Source of the DNA: Betaproteobacteria bacterium
GTDB lineage: Bacteria > Bdellovibrionota_B > Oligoflexia > Silvanigrellales > Silvanigrellaceae
NCBI GenBank assembly: GCA_016868315.1
Contig: VGHE01000005.1
Span: 62,001-126,000 of the forward strand
Direction: 5' to 3'
DNA: 64,000 bases
Shown here one piece after another: positions 1 to 8,548 of this stretch (within the stretch, counting starts at the first letter, position 1; each line of letters opens with the position of its first letter). The notes beneath the pieces are model-generated. The model saw only the letters and a program-made list of their open reading frames with translations. It was not told where the DNA came from and ran no database searches. A program made the translations under genes and the position numbers.

Positions 1-1350
1 CAAACGCAGGTCGTTACAAATCTTGCTGAGCTTGGTTGCGAGGCGCTTCAAGATTCCGGAAAAAAGAACAAACGAGCCGGTATCGGGGGTGGCCTCAATT
101 AGATTTGCAGAGCTGACAAGCTTAAATCCGGTCACATGATTCAGATGAATGAGTGCCTTGGCTCGGTATTCCGGGTGCGCCGTAATGCCGGTACCAATCG
201 CCGTGCCGCCGAGGTTCACCTCGAGGAACAAGCGCGCAGCATCTTGAAGGCGCATGATGTCCTCTTCCAAATTAACGCGAAACGCCTCAAATTCCTGACC
301 GAGGGTCATGGGCACTGCATCTTGGAGCTGCGTACGCCCCATCTTCACAACAGAGGAAAATTCACCCGCCTTCTTAGCCAACGCTCCACACAACTCTGCC
401 AAAGCATCAATCAAAGTCGGGAGCGCGTGCAGAATCGCAACGCGCACTGCCGTGGGATAGGCATCGTTTGTGGATTGCCCCAAGTTCACGTGGTTGTTTG
501 GATGAATCTTTTTGTAGTCACCTTTTTTAAAGCCTGCAATCTCAAGGGCACGGTTCGCGATGACCTCGTTGGCGTTCATGTTGGTCGAAGTGCCGGCACC
601 GCCCTGAATTACATCAACTACAAACTGCTCGTGCCAATGCCCTGCGATGATTTCATCGCAAGCTCTGCACACAGGCTCACAGATATCAGCCGATAAAAGC
701 CCCAAATCCCGGTTGGCCAATGCGGCAGCCTTTTTCACTTCTGCCAGTGCACGTATAAGCGACGGAAAGCCTCGCAGAGTCACGCCAGTAATATTGAAAT
801 TCTCGCACGCACGAAGTGTTTGGACACCAAAATAAGCTTCCGCAGGAACCTCGCGCTCGCCCAATAAATCGTGCTCGTGACGCGTTTTTCCGGAGCTATA
901 GATGGACGACAGCAGGCCGCGGTTGCCTGCACCTTGAATGCGGCTGAAAATGTATGAGGCAATATTATGCTGAATCTTAGCGGCAAGAGCTGGCTGCTCG
1001 GATTGCATTTTGAGAAACGATTCACGACGCAAAAGCATGAACTCAACATCGGTGAGTGCTGTGGCCGTGGCCTGATGCAGAGTTCCGTCTTTCATGAGTG
1101 AAGCTTCTCCCATGAACTGACCGGGACCATAGAGTGTGGTTTTCTCATCCCAATCCACACTGCCCAACTGCGCCTGCAGCTCAACACGCCCTGACACAAT
1201 AATTCGCAGGCGATCGCGTGTTGCACCGGGAGAGTAAATCGTTTCGCCGACCTTGCTCGAACTTTTCTGAATATAGGTTTTCAGAGTTTTGAGTTCACCA
1301 GGGGTGAGATCTGCAAAAATAGACAGGCCGGAAAGAGTGGTGTCGGACAT
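1..1350 (-). CDS. aspA: Aspartate ammonia-lyase with N-terminal cyclic-nucleotide-binding domain (partial, 3' end outside window)
   Basis: Reading down from the ATG at 1350 gives 450 open codons to the window edge. Residues 1-150 form a cNMP-binding fold (GETIYSPG near residue 34, GQFMGEASL near 97). Residues from about 155 match aspartase: DLLGERE, YFGVQTLRACENF, GGAGTSTNMNANEV and LGQSTNDAYPT are all visible. Aspartase converts aspartate to fumarate and ammonia in the cytoplasm; the catalytic SS loop lies beyond the edge. The start has GGAG eight bases upstream and follows the PilZ gene by 31 bases in an operon. The usual Arg of the cNMP phosphate pocket is replaced (sequence LHQATATA), so the ligand may not be cAMP or may be lost. 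The lyase assignment is firm; regulation by a nucleotide is inference. Confidence 0.9.
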   Translation of the reverse strand, partial: MSDTTLSGLSIFADLTPGELKTLKTYIQKSSSKVGETIYSPGATRDRLRIIVSGRVELQAQLGSVDWDEKTTLYGPGQFMGEASLMKDGTLHQATATALTDVEFMLLRRESFLKMQSEQPALAAKIQHNIASYIFSRIQGAGNRGLLSSIYSSGKTRHEHDLLGEREVPAEAYFGVQTLRACENFNITGVTLRGFPSLIRALAEVKKAAALANRDLGLLSADICEPVCRACDEIIAGHWHEQFVVDVIQGGAGTSTNMNANEVIANRALEIAGFKKGDYKKIHPNNHVNLGQSTNDAYPTAVRVAILHALPTLIDALAELCGALAKKAGEFSSVVKMGRTQLQDAVPMTLGQEFEAFRVNLEEDIMRLQDAARLFLEVNLGGTAIGTGITAHPEYRAKALIHLNHVTGFKLVSSANLIEATPDTGSFVLFSGILKRLATKLSKICNDLRL

Positions 1351-1381
1351 GAGTTCGTCTCCGCTGGGAAGACCAACAGTC

Positions 1382-2251
1382 CTACACAGATTCTGCGGTT
1401 TGAACAAGTTTAATGAAAGCCCGCAGAGCCGCATCGAGCTCGCTTGTCACCTCGGTGAACTGAAAGCCAATACGGTAGAAGTTCTCGCGCATTTGCATTT
1501 CGTCGGAACTCGGCAAGAGCTTCAAACGGTTGGCAACGATACGCTGGAGATCGTTGTAATTGCCTTGCATCACGGCTGAGGTGGTTTTCTTGGTCCAGCG
1601 CACCGAAACATGCACAGCGATCGGCGCTGTGCTGGGGAGAAACAAATGCGCCTTGAGCTCGTCTTCATCGGCTCGGAACAGGTCTGCCACCGCCGCATAG
1701 CGTGTAAAGCAAGCCACTCCACCGAGACTCACGTCATCGAGCCGCACTCGCGCCGATGATGAGGTTTCGTCGCGCAAGAAGCGCGGGATAAAGGGAGAGT
1801 CAAAACGCTCCAACTCGATCCGGCGATCAGGAAACTCTAGAAATGCCGCGCACGAGATGGGTACCCGAAAACGCGAATTCGTGCGTCGCTCGAATGCTAC
1901 GAGTTTCTCAGGGATAGCAAGCAAGATTTTACCTGGTACGCGCTGCTTGATTTTGGAGACGAACACAATCTTCTTCGACAGCAGAATGAATTCGATACGC
2001 ACAAGCTTATAGGGTGCGAGTAGGGAATCGCCCGAGGGCGAAATACCAGCAATCACCAAAGAGCCTTCAGCACCAAGCAGATCCTCAACCACACCGCGCA
2101 CTAATTTGCCATCGTTGGCATACTTAATGAGAACCTGAGTCTTACGCCGGTTGACCTCACGCAAAATCTCAAGCACCTGCTCCGGACGCGAAAATGCAAT
2201 CGCTTTTTCTTTGGGTGTAGATTTGTCCTGCCCCATCGCTGCGTTGGCCAC
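1382..2251 (-). CDS. PilZ domain protein, likely c-di-GMP receptor
   Basis: 289 residues with two parts: an N-terminal region (about 20-110) resembling the YcgR-N type beta domain, and a C-terminal PilZ domain from about residue 120. Both c-di-GMP contact motifs are present: RRTNSR for RxxxR and DVSLGG for D/NxSxxG. PilZ proteins of this layout bind c-di-GMP and act as cytoplasmic effectors of motility or surface behaviour. The start is probably a GTG at 2251, preceded by GGGAGG eight bases away; an internal ATG at 2236 has no ribosome site. It lies 27 bases after the flavin oxidoreductase and 31 before the aspartase, so these three are probably cotranscribed. The c-di-GMP role is inferred from the motifs; the target is unknown. 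Confidence 0.85.
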   Translation of the reverse strand: MANAAMGQDKSTPKEKAIAFSRPEQVLEILREVNRRKTQVLIKYANDGKLVRGVVEDLLGAEGSLVIAGISPSGDSLLAPYKLVRIEFILLSKKIVFVSKIKQRVPGKILLAIPEKLVAFERRTNSRFRVPISCAAFLEFPDRRIELERFDSPFIPRFLRDETSSSARVRLDDVSLGGVACFTRYAAVADLFRADEDELKAHLFLPSTAPIAVHVSVRWTKKTTSAVMQGNYNDLQRIVANRLKLLPSSDEMQMRENFYRIGFQFTEVTSELDAALRAFIKLVQTAESV

Positions 2252-2278
2252 TTCAAGAGCCTCCCACAGCCCAGTGTC

Positions 2279-3871
2279 TCAAGTGCCCATTGAATCTGCA
2301 AGGCCGACCCCATTCAGGAGAGCCGTCACAATTCCGTGAGCAGGGCGCACGTGGGCGCCGCAGAAATACAAACCCTCCTCGCCCGTCGAGGTTCCGGGGC
2401 GCTTCCAAAGAAGGTCGGAGACCGTCGGTGCGAAGCCATAGCCATTGAGTGTAACGGAGTTGAGATAGCGTCTGTGGGTCAGGGGCGTGCCGAGCTCGCA
2501 CCACACCAACTCACCTTCAAGAGCAGGCCAGCAGCGTACGATGCGTTGCGTCAAAGTTTTGAGAATCTGCTCCTTCTTGAGACGGTAACCACGCCCATAG
2601 CCCCCACGACTCTCGGGAACCCGATAGGTATCGAGGTCATCACCACCCCAGATGTCACTGGTGGGCGGACACAAGAACATGGCCTGAAACACGCCATGTG
2701 CGCCAATCTTGTTGTCGGGCTTAATAGCCTCCGGATCGCGCAGCGAACCTGTCGACATGTACACAGGCGCACCAGCCGCCAAGAGCTCAAGGTCTTGCTC
2801 AAGGTAACATTGCTCAGAATCGAGCGTGCCCATGAGCCAATAATTGCAATTCTTCAAACCATAATCCTCAAGTGCTTTTTGGGTTGCGAAATAACCCACA
2901 ACCAACGCATGAGGTGTTTCAACTCGGCGGAGCTTTTCTCGCAAAAACGCAGACAACGAAAACCCTTCAGCCACTTCTTCAAGGAGTCTGGGGTCGGGAG
3001 TCCACACCACATTCCGTGCCAGATATTTCTCTCCTGATTGCGCTTTGACCACGTAGCGCACGCCTTCACCTGCAAGAGTGGTATCGTGCGCACGTTCAAT
3101 TTCGGCGGGGCAATTGGTTTTGTACTCAACCGCAGGATGGAGCAGTGCATCAATCATCGCGCGCCCACCTCCCCGCACAAAACAGGCATTCTCAAAGTAA
3201 TAACGCTGCACAACCATATGCAGCACAGCACTCACACGCGAGGGAGGCACACCAATCAAAACATGATGAACAGCGAGAATCTCGCGCAGCTTGCCATGGA
3301 TTCCGAGTTCATCAAGAAACTGACCAAGTGTCTGAAAAGCGAGCTTCCCGAGCCTCAGTTTGTGATTCGATTTGAAAAATGCCCGCAGCGTTTTTTTGGT
3401 CGTCAAAGGAAAATCCACTGTGCGCATGAACTGCCAAACAATCTCAAGCGCCTCGAAATATTTTTTTATCGAAAGAGCTTGTTCCGGATAAAGACGCTCA
3501 AGTTCCTCTGAGAATTGCGACATGGGTCTGCAGTAGGAAATCTCCTCGTCTGCAGACGCACCACCTTTTTCAAAGCGCAAAACTTCGAATTGGTCATCGA
3601 GAGCAATGGGCTCAAGTTCGATATTCAAACGCTCAAGAGCCGATGCAAAATGGCTGCCGCGTGCGGTATCGGCGATGTAATGAATTCCTACCTCGAACAC
3701 AGCGCCTGCGCGCTCGAAAGGTAACAAATGGCCACCCAGGGACTTGCTCTTTTCAAGGAGCAAAACCTTTTTGCCCTTCACGGCGAGCCGCCGAGCGAAA
3801 GACAACCCCGCTAGACCGCTTCCAAAAACAACGGCATCAAAGACTTGATGGGGAGGGTACATGTTGTGCAT
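2279..3871 (-). CDS. FAD-dependent oxidoreductase, phytoene desaturase/carotene isomerase/retinol saturase family
   Basis: 530 residues. The N-terminus has a dinucleotide-binding site (VVFGSGLAGLSFARRL) followed by the acidic ribose contact LLLEKSKSLGGH, typical of the amine-oxidase/phytoene-desaturase superfamily. The C-terminus carries GLYFCGAHVRPAHGIVTALLNG, the second FAD contact of the same family. Closest in style to the CrtI/CrtISO/RetSat group acting on polyenes or similar lipids; no carotenoid genes are adjacent, so the substrate is unknown. The start is taken at the ATG 3871 with AAAGG upstream; a TTG at 3877 is possible. First gene of the operon with PilZ and aspartase. Divergent from the TonB-like gene, sharing 3872-3984 as promoter region. 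Confidence 0.8.
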   Translation of the reverse strand: MHNMYPPHQVFDAVVFGSGLAGLSFARRLAVKGKKVLLLEKSKSLGGHLLPFERAGAVFEVGIHYIADTARGSHFASALERLNIELEPIALDDQFEVLRFEKGGASADEEISYCRPMSQFSEELERLYPEQALSIKKYFEALEIVWQFMRTVDFPLTTKKTLRAFFKSNHKLRLGKLAFQTLGQFLDELGIHGKLREILAVHHVLIGVPPSRVSAVLHMVVQRYYFENACFVRGGGRAMIDALLHPAVEYKTNCPAEIERAHDTTLAGEGVRYVVKAQSGEKYLARNVVWTPDPRLLEEVAEGFSLSAFLREKLRRVETPHALVVGYFATQKALEDYGLKNCNYWLMGTLDSEQCYLEQDLELLAAGAPVYMSTGSLRDPEAIKPDNKIGAHGVFQAMFLCPPTSDIWGGDDLDTYRVPESRGGYGRGYRLKKEQILKTLTQRIVRCWPALEGELVWCELGTPLTHRRYLNSVTLNGYGFAPTVSDLLWKRPGTSTGEEGLYFCGAHVRPAHGIVTALLNGVGLADSMGT

Positions 3872-3984
3872 GGCCAATCTTGCCTTTCTGTCCTATGGTT
3901 GGTGGCAAATTGAAAGGCAAAGACGGATTGTTGTCAAAACGCGTTAAGCTTTCCAACCAGGTTCTCCAGATTTGGAGAGAGACG

Positions 3985-4839
3985 ATGAGTCGCGACTCAT
4001 CGCCCGCGCAGACTATTGCCGCAGTCTGTTTCGCCCTGCTTTTGCATGCCTCCCTCTACACCCTCTCCGGCCGCATCAAAAGCGCTTCGACCGAAGCCAC
4101 GCCCAAACAGGAATCGGTTAGAGTGACAATCGCGCCACCCAAGCCTGCACCGCAGCAGGTGGCACCCCTCAAAGGGTCAAAGGTCAGCGAACAAAAAAAC
4201 AAAAGCCCACAGCCCCGCCCGCAGGTGCTGACCTCCAAAGCAGACACTCCGGTCAGCGACGCTCCTTCTGTTATTTCACAACCCCAAGAAGCTTCACCCC
4301 CCAGCAGCGTGGCCACTCCACCGCCCCCATCCTCATTGCTTGAGGAGAGGGAAAGCCCCCTCCTCCCATCCAGCAAAAGCAAGTTCATGGAGAGGCAGCG
4401 CAAACTTGGAGAGGTCATCGGCGCGGGAGCTATTGCGGGTGACCTCGACGTACCGGATGTAGTCAGCGAGAGAGACCCAAACAGCTCCGTGCGCCGCACC
4501 GAGTACACCTTCGCAGGATACTTTGATTCCCTGAATCGTCGCTTTGTTGAGGCCTGGGGCGGCGTCCGCACTCTCCCCCCGCAATCACGCTTTGATGGTA
4601 AAGTAGGCGAATTTATCGAGTACGACGTGGTTATCAACCGCGACGGCTCACTGCGTAAAATCATTAATATCACAGCTAAAAGAGAACCTTTCAGGGACTT
4701 CTCTGCAGTGGATGACCTGGTCACTGGTGTCTTTCAAGCCATGTTCCCATTTCAGCCGGTTCCCGAGCGCATCCAGAACGACCCCCTGGTCATCCGCAAG
4801 CGCATCCAATTCGTCGGGTTCAAATACACCCTTTATTGA
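3985..4839 (+). CDS. TonB-like energy transducer protein
   Basis: 284 residues. One N-terminal membrane segment (about residues 10-28) with a His at position 21, as in the conserved transmembrane His of TonB. Then a proline-rich periplasmic stretch (about 45-130; PPKPAPQQ, PPPPSSL) and a C-terminal globular domain with the TonB-like segment VVINRDGSLRKI. These features fit a TonB-family protein that links proton-motive force to outer-membrane transport or to another envelope job. The ATG at 3985 has GGAGAG upstream; the frame stays open further 5' but that region overlaps the divergent oxidoreductase gene. No ExbB/ExbD or receptor is nearby, so the partner is unknown. It could also be a TonB/TolA-like protein for another envelope complex. 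Confidence 0.7.
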   Translation: MSRDSSPAQTIAAVCFALLLHASLYTLSGRIKSASTEATPKQESVRVTIAPPKPAPQQVAPLKGSKVSEQKNKSPQPRPQVLTSKADTPVSDAPSVISQPQEASPPSSVATPPPPSSLLEERESPLLPSSKSKFMERQRKLGEVIGAGAIAGDLDVPDVVSERDPNSSVRRTEYTFAGYFDSLNRRFVEAWGGVRTLPPQSRFDGKVGEFIEYDVVINRDGSLRKIINITAKREPFRDFSAVDDLVTGVFQAMFPFQPVPERIQNDPLVIRKRIQFVGFKYTLY

Positions 4840-4889
4840 GCCTCGGATGCTTGTACTTTCCCCAGGGTTTTGTGCTACAACAACTGGGC

Positions 4890-4895
4890 TATAAA
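4890..4895 (+). promoter_or_regulatory. Candidate -10 element upstream of mreB
   Basis: TATAAA lies 41 bases upstream of the mreB ATG in an AT-rich stretch between the TonB-like gene and mreB. No good -35 hexamer was found at normal spacing, so this is a weak call that would allow mreB its own transcript. Confidence 0.3.
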
Positions 4896-4935
4896 TATTT
4901 TCTAAAAAACCACACCATTGCCTTCGGAGGGGTGG

Positions 4936-5964
4936 ATGTTCGATTGGTTTCTGCGTTTGCTGTCCCATGATCTCGCTATTGACTTGGGAACGGCCAATAC
5001 ACTTGTTTACGTTAAAGGTAAGGGCATCGTTGCAAACGAGCCTTCAGTTGTTGCCGTGCAGCGAGACAGCCGTGGTCTGCGGACTGTTAAAGCAGTAGGT
5101 CGCGCAGCGAAGGAAATGCTCGGACGTACTCCCGGAACCATTGAAGCCGTTCGTCCTATGAAAGACGGCGTGATTGCCGACTTCGAGCTCACCGAGAAGA
5201 TGCTCAGCTACTTCATTGGCGTTGCGCACAACCATCGCTCTTTGGTGCGTCCACGCGCGGTTATCTGTATTCCTTACGGAATTACGGAAGTGGAAAAGCG
5301 AGCCGTACGTGAGTCCGCCGAAAGCGCGGGTTGCGCTTCCGTATTTCTTATTGAAGAACCCATGGCGGCCGCAATCGGCGCCGATCTTCCCATTCACGAA
5401 GCTAGCGGCAACATGATTGTCGACATCGGCGGCGGAACCACAGAAGTCGCAGTTATTTCGCTGCTTGGTATCGTCTACTCGAAGTCTGTGCGCGTGGGTG
5501 GCGACAAAATGGACGAAGCTATCGTCAACTACCTCAAGCGCCGTTTCAACGTATTGATCGGTGAGAGAACCGCTGAGCAAATCAAAATTGCCATCGGCTC
5601 TGCGTATCCTGAAGAAGAAATCCGCACCATGCAGGTCAAAGGCCGCGACCTCGTTGCCGGTATTCCCAAAACCATTGAAGTAACGAGCGAAGAAATTCGC
5701 GAAGCAATGCAAGAGCCAATCAACGCTATTGTTGAAGCTGTGCGCTTGGCTCTCGAGAAAACTCCTCCAGAACTCGCAGCCGACATCGTCGACAAGGGTA
5801 TCGTGCTTGTGGGCGGTGGTGCACTTATCCGCAACCTCGACATTCTTCTCCGTGAAGAAACCGGCTTGCCCATTCTGGTTGCCGAGAATCCTCTGACGGC
5901 AGTTGTTATGGGCTCGGGTCGCGTGCTCGACAACCCAGATCTCCTCCGTGAAGTAACCTTCTGA
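4936..5964 (+). CDS. mreB: Rod-shape-determining actin homologue MreB
   Basis: 342 residues, normal MreB length. MreB polymerises on the inner membrane and directs lateral wall synthesis. Visible actin-fold signatures are phosphate 1 loop [12 protein letters not shown] near residue 13, phosphate 2 loop [14 protein letters not shown], and the adenosine motif [15 protein letters not shown]. The N-terminal [12 protein letters not shown] is an amphipathic membrane-binding helix, which favours the ATG at 4936 (preceded by CGGAGG) over one six codons upstream. mreC/mreD do not follow; instead a strong terminator lies at 6010-6044, so mreB is the last gene of its transcript here. Confidence 0.97.
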   Translation: MFDWFLRLLSHDLAIDLGTANTLVYVKGKGIVANEPSVVAVQRDSRGLRTVKAVGRAAKEMLGRTPGTIEAVRPMKDGVIADFELTEKMLSYFIGVAHNHRSLVRPRAVICIPYGITEVEKRAVRESAESAGCASVFLIEEPMAAAIGADLPIHEASGNMIVDIGGGTTEVAVISLLGIVYSKSVRVGGDKMDEAIVNYLKRRFNVLIGERTAEQIKIAIGSAYPEEEIRTMQVKGRDLVAGIPKTIEVTSEEIREAMQEPINAIVEAVRLALEKTPPELAADIVDKGIVLVGGGALIRNLDILLREETGLPILVAENPLTAVVMGSGRVLDNPDLLREVTF

Positions 5965-6009
5965 AAGCTCTTCCACCGACCGCCACAAGCGGAACGCGTG
6001 GGGTTCTTC

Positions 6010-6044
6010 AAAAAAGAGACGGGCAGCGTGCTCGTCTCTTTTTT
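6010..6044 (+). terminator. Rho-independent terminator after mreB
   Basis: A perfect 12-base inverted repeat, AAAAAAGAGACG and CGTCTCTTTTTT, separated by an 11-base loop, with the T tract as part of the 3' arm. It lies 46 bases after the mreB stop. Because both arms carry A/T runs it could end transcripts from both strands, including the minus-strand gene at 6114. Confidence 0.9.
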
Positions 6045-6113
6045 ATTTCTAGTTTTAAAATTCTGAAGTGCGGACGCAAAAAAAATGGAAGTCCCACAGA
6101 TCAATAGAGAGGC

Positions 6114-6629
6114 TCAAGGACGCTTCACACAGAACTCAACAAAACGCTGAAAATCCCAGGTTTCAAGCTCTGCGCGGAGCAGCTCCTCGGCGCGTTCAGC
6201 TGGATCGAAACACCGCAGTGCTGAACCCCTCACTTTGCCCGTAATAACGGGGAATGTGTAAACCAAGTTTGCATAGTAGGCATTCGTATACTGACTGCGG
6301 CCTAGCCTGAGTCGCACTGAGCCGTAGTCTTTACCGTTCGCCGTTGTCAGAGCTCCATCGAGACACTGATTTTCCGCGCAGGTTGCATAACCCTGCTCCT
6401 GCATTTTTGCATTTTGCTCTTTGCAGTATTCCCGAAGCTTGAGCACTGATTCCTTCAAGCTCTCTTCGATAACCGAAGAAATTTTGCCGCAGCTCATGGG
6501 CACGCCCAGAGGCCAACCAATCGGCTCAATTCCATCGAGATCAGCAGCCGTACCATTGGCAAGTGCCACGTTCGCGGCAGCTGAGCTCAACAGAGCAATC
6601 AAACTCGAATGAATCAACGCACGGCGCAT
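6114..6629 (-). CDS. Exported protein, paralogue of the adjacent lipoprotein
   Basis: 171 residues with a Sec signal peptide (MRRALIHSSLIALLSSAAA, cleavage near ALA-NG). The mature part has the pattern VPMSCG, then YCKEQN, then GYATC and ENQC. The upstream gene product shares this pattern (VPLYCGG, FCELQN, GYVRC, TGLC), so the two are tandem paralogues. The conserved cysteines suggest disulphides in the periplasm. The gene follows its paralogue by 10 bases and is the last of the pair. No known family was recognised; function unknown. Confidence 0.75.
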   Translation of the reverse strand: MRRALIHSSLIALLSSAAANVALANGTAADLDGIEPIGWPLGVPMSCGKISSVIEESLKESVLKLREYCKEQNAKMQEQGYATCAENQCLDGALTTANGKDYGSVRLRLGRSQYTNAYYANLVYTFPVITGKVRGSALRCFDPAERAEELLRAELETWDFQRFVEFCVKRP

Positions 6630-6639
6630 GCTTCAGGAC

Positions 6640-7266
6640 TCACTTGTTTTGAGGAATGCAAGGCCCTGTTTTGGGTGCAAGCGCAGCCTTGCCAATTTCG
6701 CTGAGAATGGTCGACTGAACTGAAGAGCTCAGCGGATTCACACATGCAAGTACATCAGGCGTGCGCGCTAGTGGAATATTGAATTCCAGAGTGATGTAAA
6801 TGCGGCTTCCGAACACTGAATCGCTCGAACCACCCGAACCGCCACCGCCACCGCCATAGCCACCGAACATGCTGCTCATGCTACTCCCGTTGGAAACCGT
6901 AAACTTCATCGTGGGAGCAGCCTTCGAGCCTGGTGAATATTCTTGCTGGCACAACCCCGTAGGACAGCGCACATAACCTGCTTTAGCAGTTTCAATGTTC
7001 TGCAATTCACAAAATGCGCTAAGCCGACGCGCTGACTCGATGACGAGATCGAGCGTCTGCGCAGCAGAGTTGCCGCCACAATACAAAGGAACATCGTACA
7101 TCAAACCGTAGGTGCGCTGCGGCTCGCTCAAAGTCTTACTTTGAGTTTCACCGACCTCATTGCCACAACCAACGACGGCCGTGGCAGAGATGCAGGCAAC
7201 CGAGATAAACCCGAGAAAACGACGCGATGGGGTGGAACACTCGACCCGAATGCCGGGAGTTTTCAT
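6640..7266 (-). CDS. Lipoprotein of unknown function, paralogue of the adjacent exported protein
   Basis: 208 residues. Lipobox AVVGC places the acylated Cys near residue 34. The body has the same cysteine pattern as the next gene (VPLYCGG, FCELQN, GYVRC, TGLC) with a glycine-rich insert (GGYGGGGGGSGG) near residue 145. The start is taken at ATG 7266, with AAAGG about 11 bases upstream; an ATG 18 bases further up has no ribosome site. The two genes make a minus-strand pair and are likely the product of a local duplication. No homologous family was recognised. Confidence 0.75.
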   Translation of the reverse strand: MKTPGIRVECSTPSRRFLGFISVACISATAVVGCGNEVGETQSKTLSEPQRTYGLMYDVPLYCGGNSAAQTLDLVIESARRLSAFCELQNIETAKAGYVRCPTGLCQQEYSPGSKAAPTMKFTVSNGSSMSSMFGGYGGGGGGSGGSSDSVFGSRIYITLEFNIPLARTPDVLACVNPLSSSVQSTILSEIGKAALAPKTGPCIPQNK

Positions 7267-7398
7267 ACTTGCGCAACCTTTCATTGGCAGGCGAGCCACC
7301 GGAGAGAGATTTTACCGTTGGGCAACTCCATGAATGGCGCCCCCAGTTCCACCCGGGAGCGGACAACCTGTCAATCAGGTTTACGCAAAGAACAAGAA

Positions 7399-7584
7399 AT
7401 GAACAATGGAATTTGTGGGGAATCACCGAGTCAAGAAAACTGCGTCAAAGCTGCAGTCAGAGACCTCAAAAAAGACAGGAATTGTGACGTTGAACCGGAA
7501 AGCCCGGTTCGGAAGCTTTTGGAGCAGCTCGGAGAAATGCTAAACTCGAGTCCAAGACAAGTCCGAGAATGGAGCATCAAGTGA
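7399..7584 (+). CDS. Small hypothetical protein (61 residues)
   Basis: Short acidic/basic cytoplasmic-type protein with four Cys in the first 40 residues and no signal peptide or membrane segment. Its TGA overlaps the probable GTG start of the next gene in a GTGA arrangement, the coupling style seen throughout this window; this is the main support that it is translated. The ribosome site upstream of ATG 7399 is poor (A-rich, AAGAACAAGAA). No family recognised. Confidence 0.4.
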   Translation: MNNGICGESPSQENCVKAAVRDLKKDRNCDVEPESPVRKLLEQLGEMLNSSPRQVREWSIK

Positions 7585-7925
7585 CGCTGATGGCTGCACA
7601 GTGGGAATTGGATCAAATCGAACAGACGCTGAGGGAGCGCTTTCTAGAGACCCAGATAGAAAGCCGCCCCTTTATTGTTCGTTTCATTGGTACCACAGGT
7701 GAAATCGGTCGGCGTTGCCTCACGTTTAATTTAGAGGTGCGTGAGAATGAGTTTTTACCGGAAAAGAGATACCTGGAGCAGTTTGTCGATGAATTGCGCG
7801 CGCAGGGCTGGGATATCGACGAGTTGCGACAGCCACTGGCTCCAGGCGACAGCTTTGATGCCCGACTTTGGTTGATGATTTACGAAGAGCACAACACACA
7901 AATGGCGGTCGGGGAGGGCCCATGA
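7581..7925 (+). CDS. Hypothetical cytoplasmic protein (114 residues)
   Basis: An acidic soluble protein with no signal peptide or membrane segment; the sequence LDQIEQTLRERF suggests a helical N-terminus. The start is placed at a GTG (7581) with GGAG six bases upstream, overlapping the stop of the previous small gene; an ATG at 7569 is the alternative. Its stop overlaps the start of the following lipoprotein gene (ATGA at 7922-7925), so the three genes are probably one translationally coupled unit. Not recognised as a known family. Confidence 0.6.
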   Translation: MTLMAAQWELDQIEQTLRERFLETQIESRPFIVRFIGTTGEIGRRCLTFNLEVRENEFLPEKRYLEQFVDELRAQGWDIDELRQPLAPGDSFDARLWLMIYEEHNTQMAVGEGP

Positions 7926-8548
7926 ACAAAAAAACTCAGCAGAAATCAGCTCTAGTTTTGCCGCATTCGCAAACCCAAATTTGGGTTTTGGGTCTGGCTG
8001 TCGCCCTGGCGGGCAGCGCTGTGACGGGCTGCAAAAGCCGTTTGTTTTCGTTTGGTGAAGAATCGAATGCGGGCGGCAACCCACCCTCCTCTTCCGATCA
8101 AAACCGCGCAGGGCAGATTGCCATTGGACAGCAGAGCAATCCCAGCTCAGGCTCAGGTGCGCAAAAAAGTGATAACGTGACCGCAGCACCCTATGCCCCC
8201 CTTCAGGGAACTCAAAAGAAACTCGCCCTCGGCTCAACACAACGCTTCGAAGTCAACGGCCAGCAAGTGGACGTCACCTTCGAGCAAATCGTTGAGGACT
8301 CGCGTTGTCCGAAAGATATGGTTTGCGTGTGGGAAGGCCAGGCGAAACTTCAGTTCGCCCTCAGTGTTCAAGCCCATGGTCTTTCTAAGAAAGTTGTTCC
8401 GACGCTGCGCGCCGGACACCCCGAGCTAGGTCAGGTTCTGGTGGGCACCATCGGGCTCGACCTCGTTGGTCTGAGCCCAGATGCAGTGAGCACGGGTCAG
8501 AAAGCCGTTTCACCCGAAGCCACAGTGGTGGTTGGCAAAGCTCCCTGA
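7922..8548 (+). CDS. Lipoprotein with a CP-x-VCVWxG cysteine motif
   Basis: 208 residues. Signal peptide with lipobox AVTGC (Cys near residue 38), a Ser/Gly/Asn/Gln-rich spacer to about residue 95, then a small domain with the motif SRCPKDMVCVWEGQAKLQF. This SRCP...CVWxG motif recurs in uncharacterised exported proteins of several bacterial groups, as far as I recall; no biochemical role is known to me. The start overlaps the previous stop (ATGA). The 3' end overlaps by 52 bases the end of the convergent metalloprotease gene. Confidence 0.75.
   Translation: MNKKTQQKSALVLPHSQTQIWVLGLAVALAGSAVTGCKSRLFSFGEESNAGGNPPSSSDQNRAGQIAIGQQSNPSSGSGAQKSDNVTAAPYAPLQGTQKKLALGSTQRFEVNGQQVDVTFEQIVEDSRCPKDMVCVWEGQAKLQFALSVQAHGLSKKVVPTLRAGHPELGQVLVGTIGLDLVGLSPDAVSTGQKAVSPEATVVVGKAP

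Noticed and set aside
5044-5988. Long open frame antisense to mreB
   Set aside because: mreB is certain and the antisense frame has no ribosome site or recognisable protein; it mirrors codon bias.
7141-7426. Alternative longer plus-strand gene beginning near 7141
   Set aside because: It would overlap the lipoprotein signal peptide on the other strand and lacks a ribosome site; the ATG at 7399 fits the coupling better.
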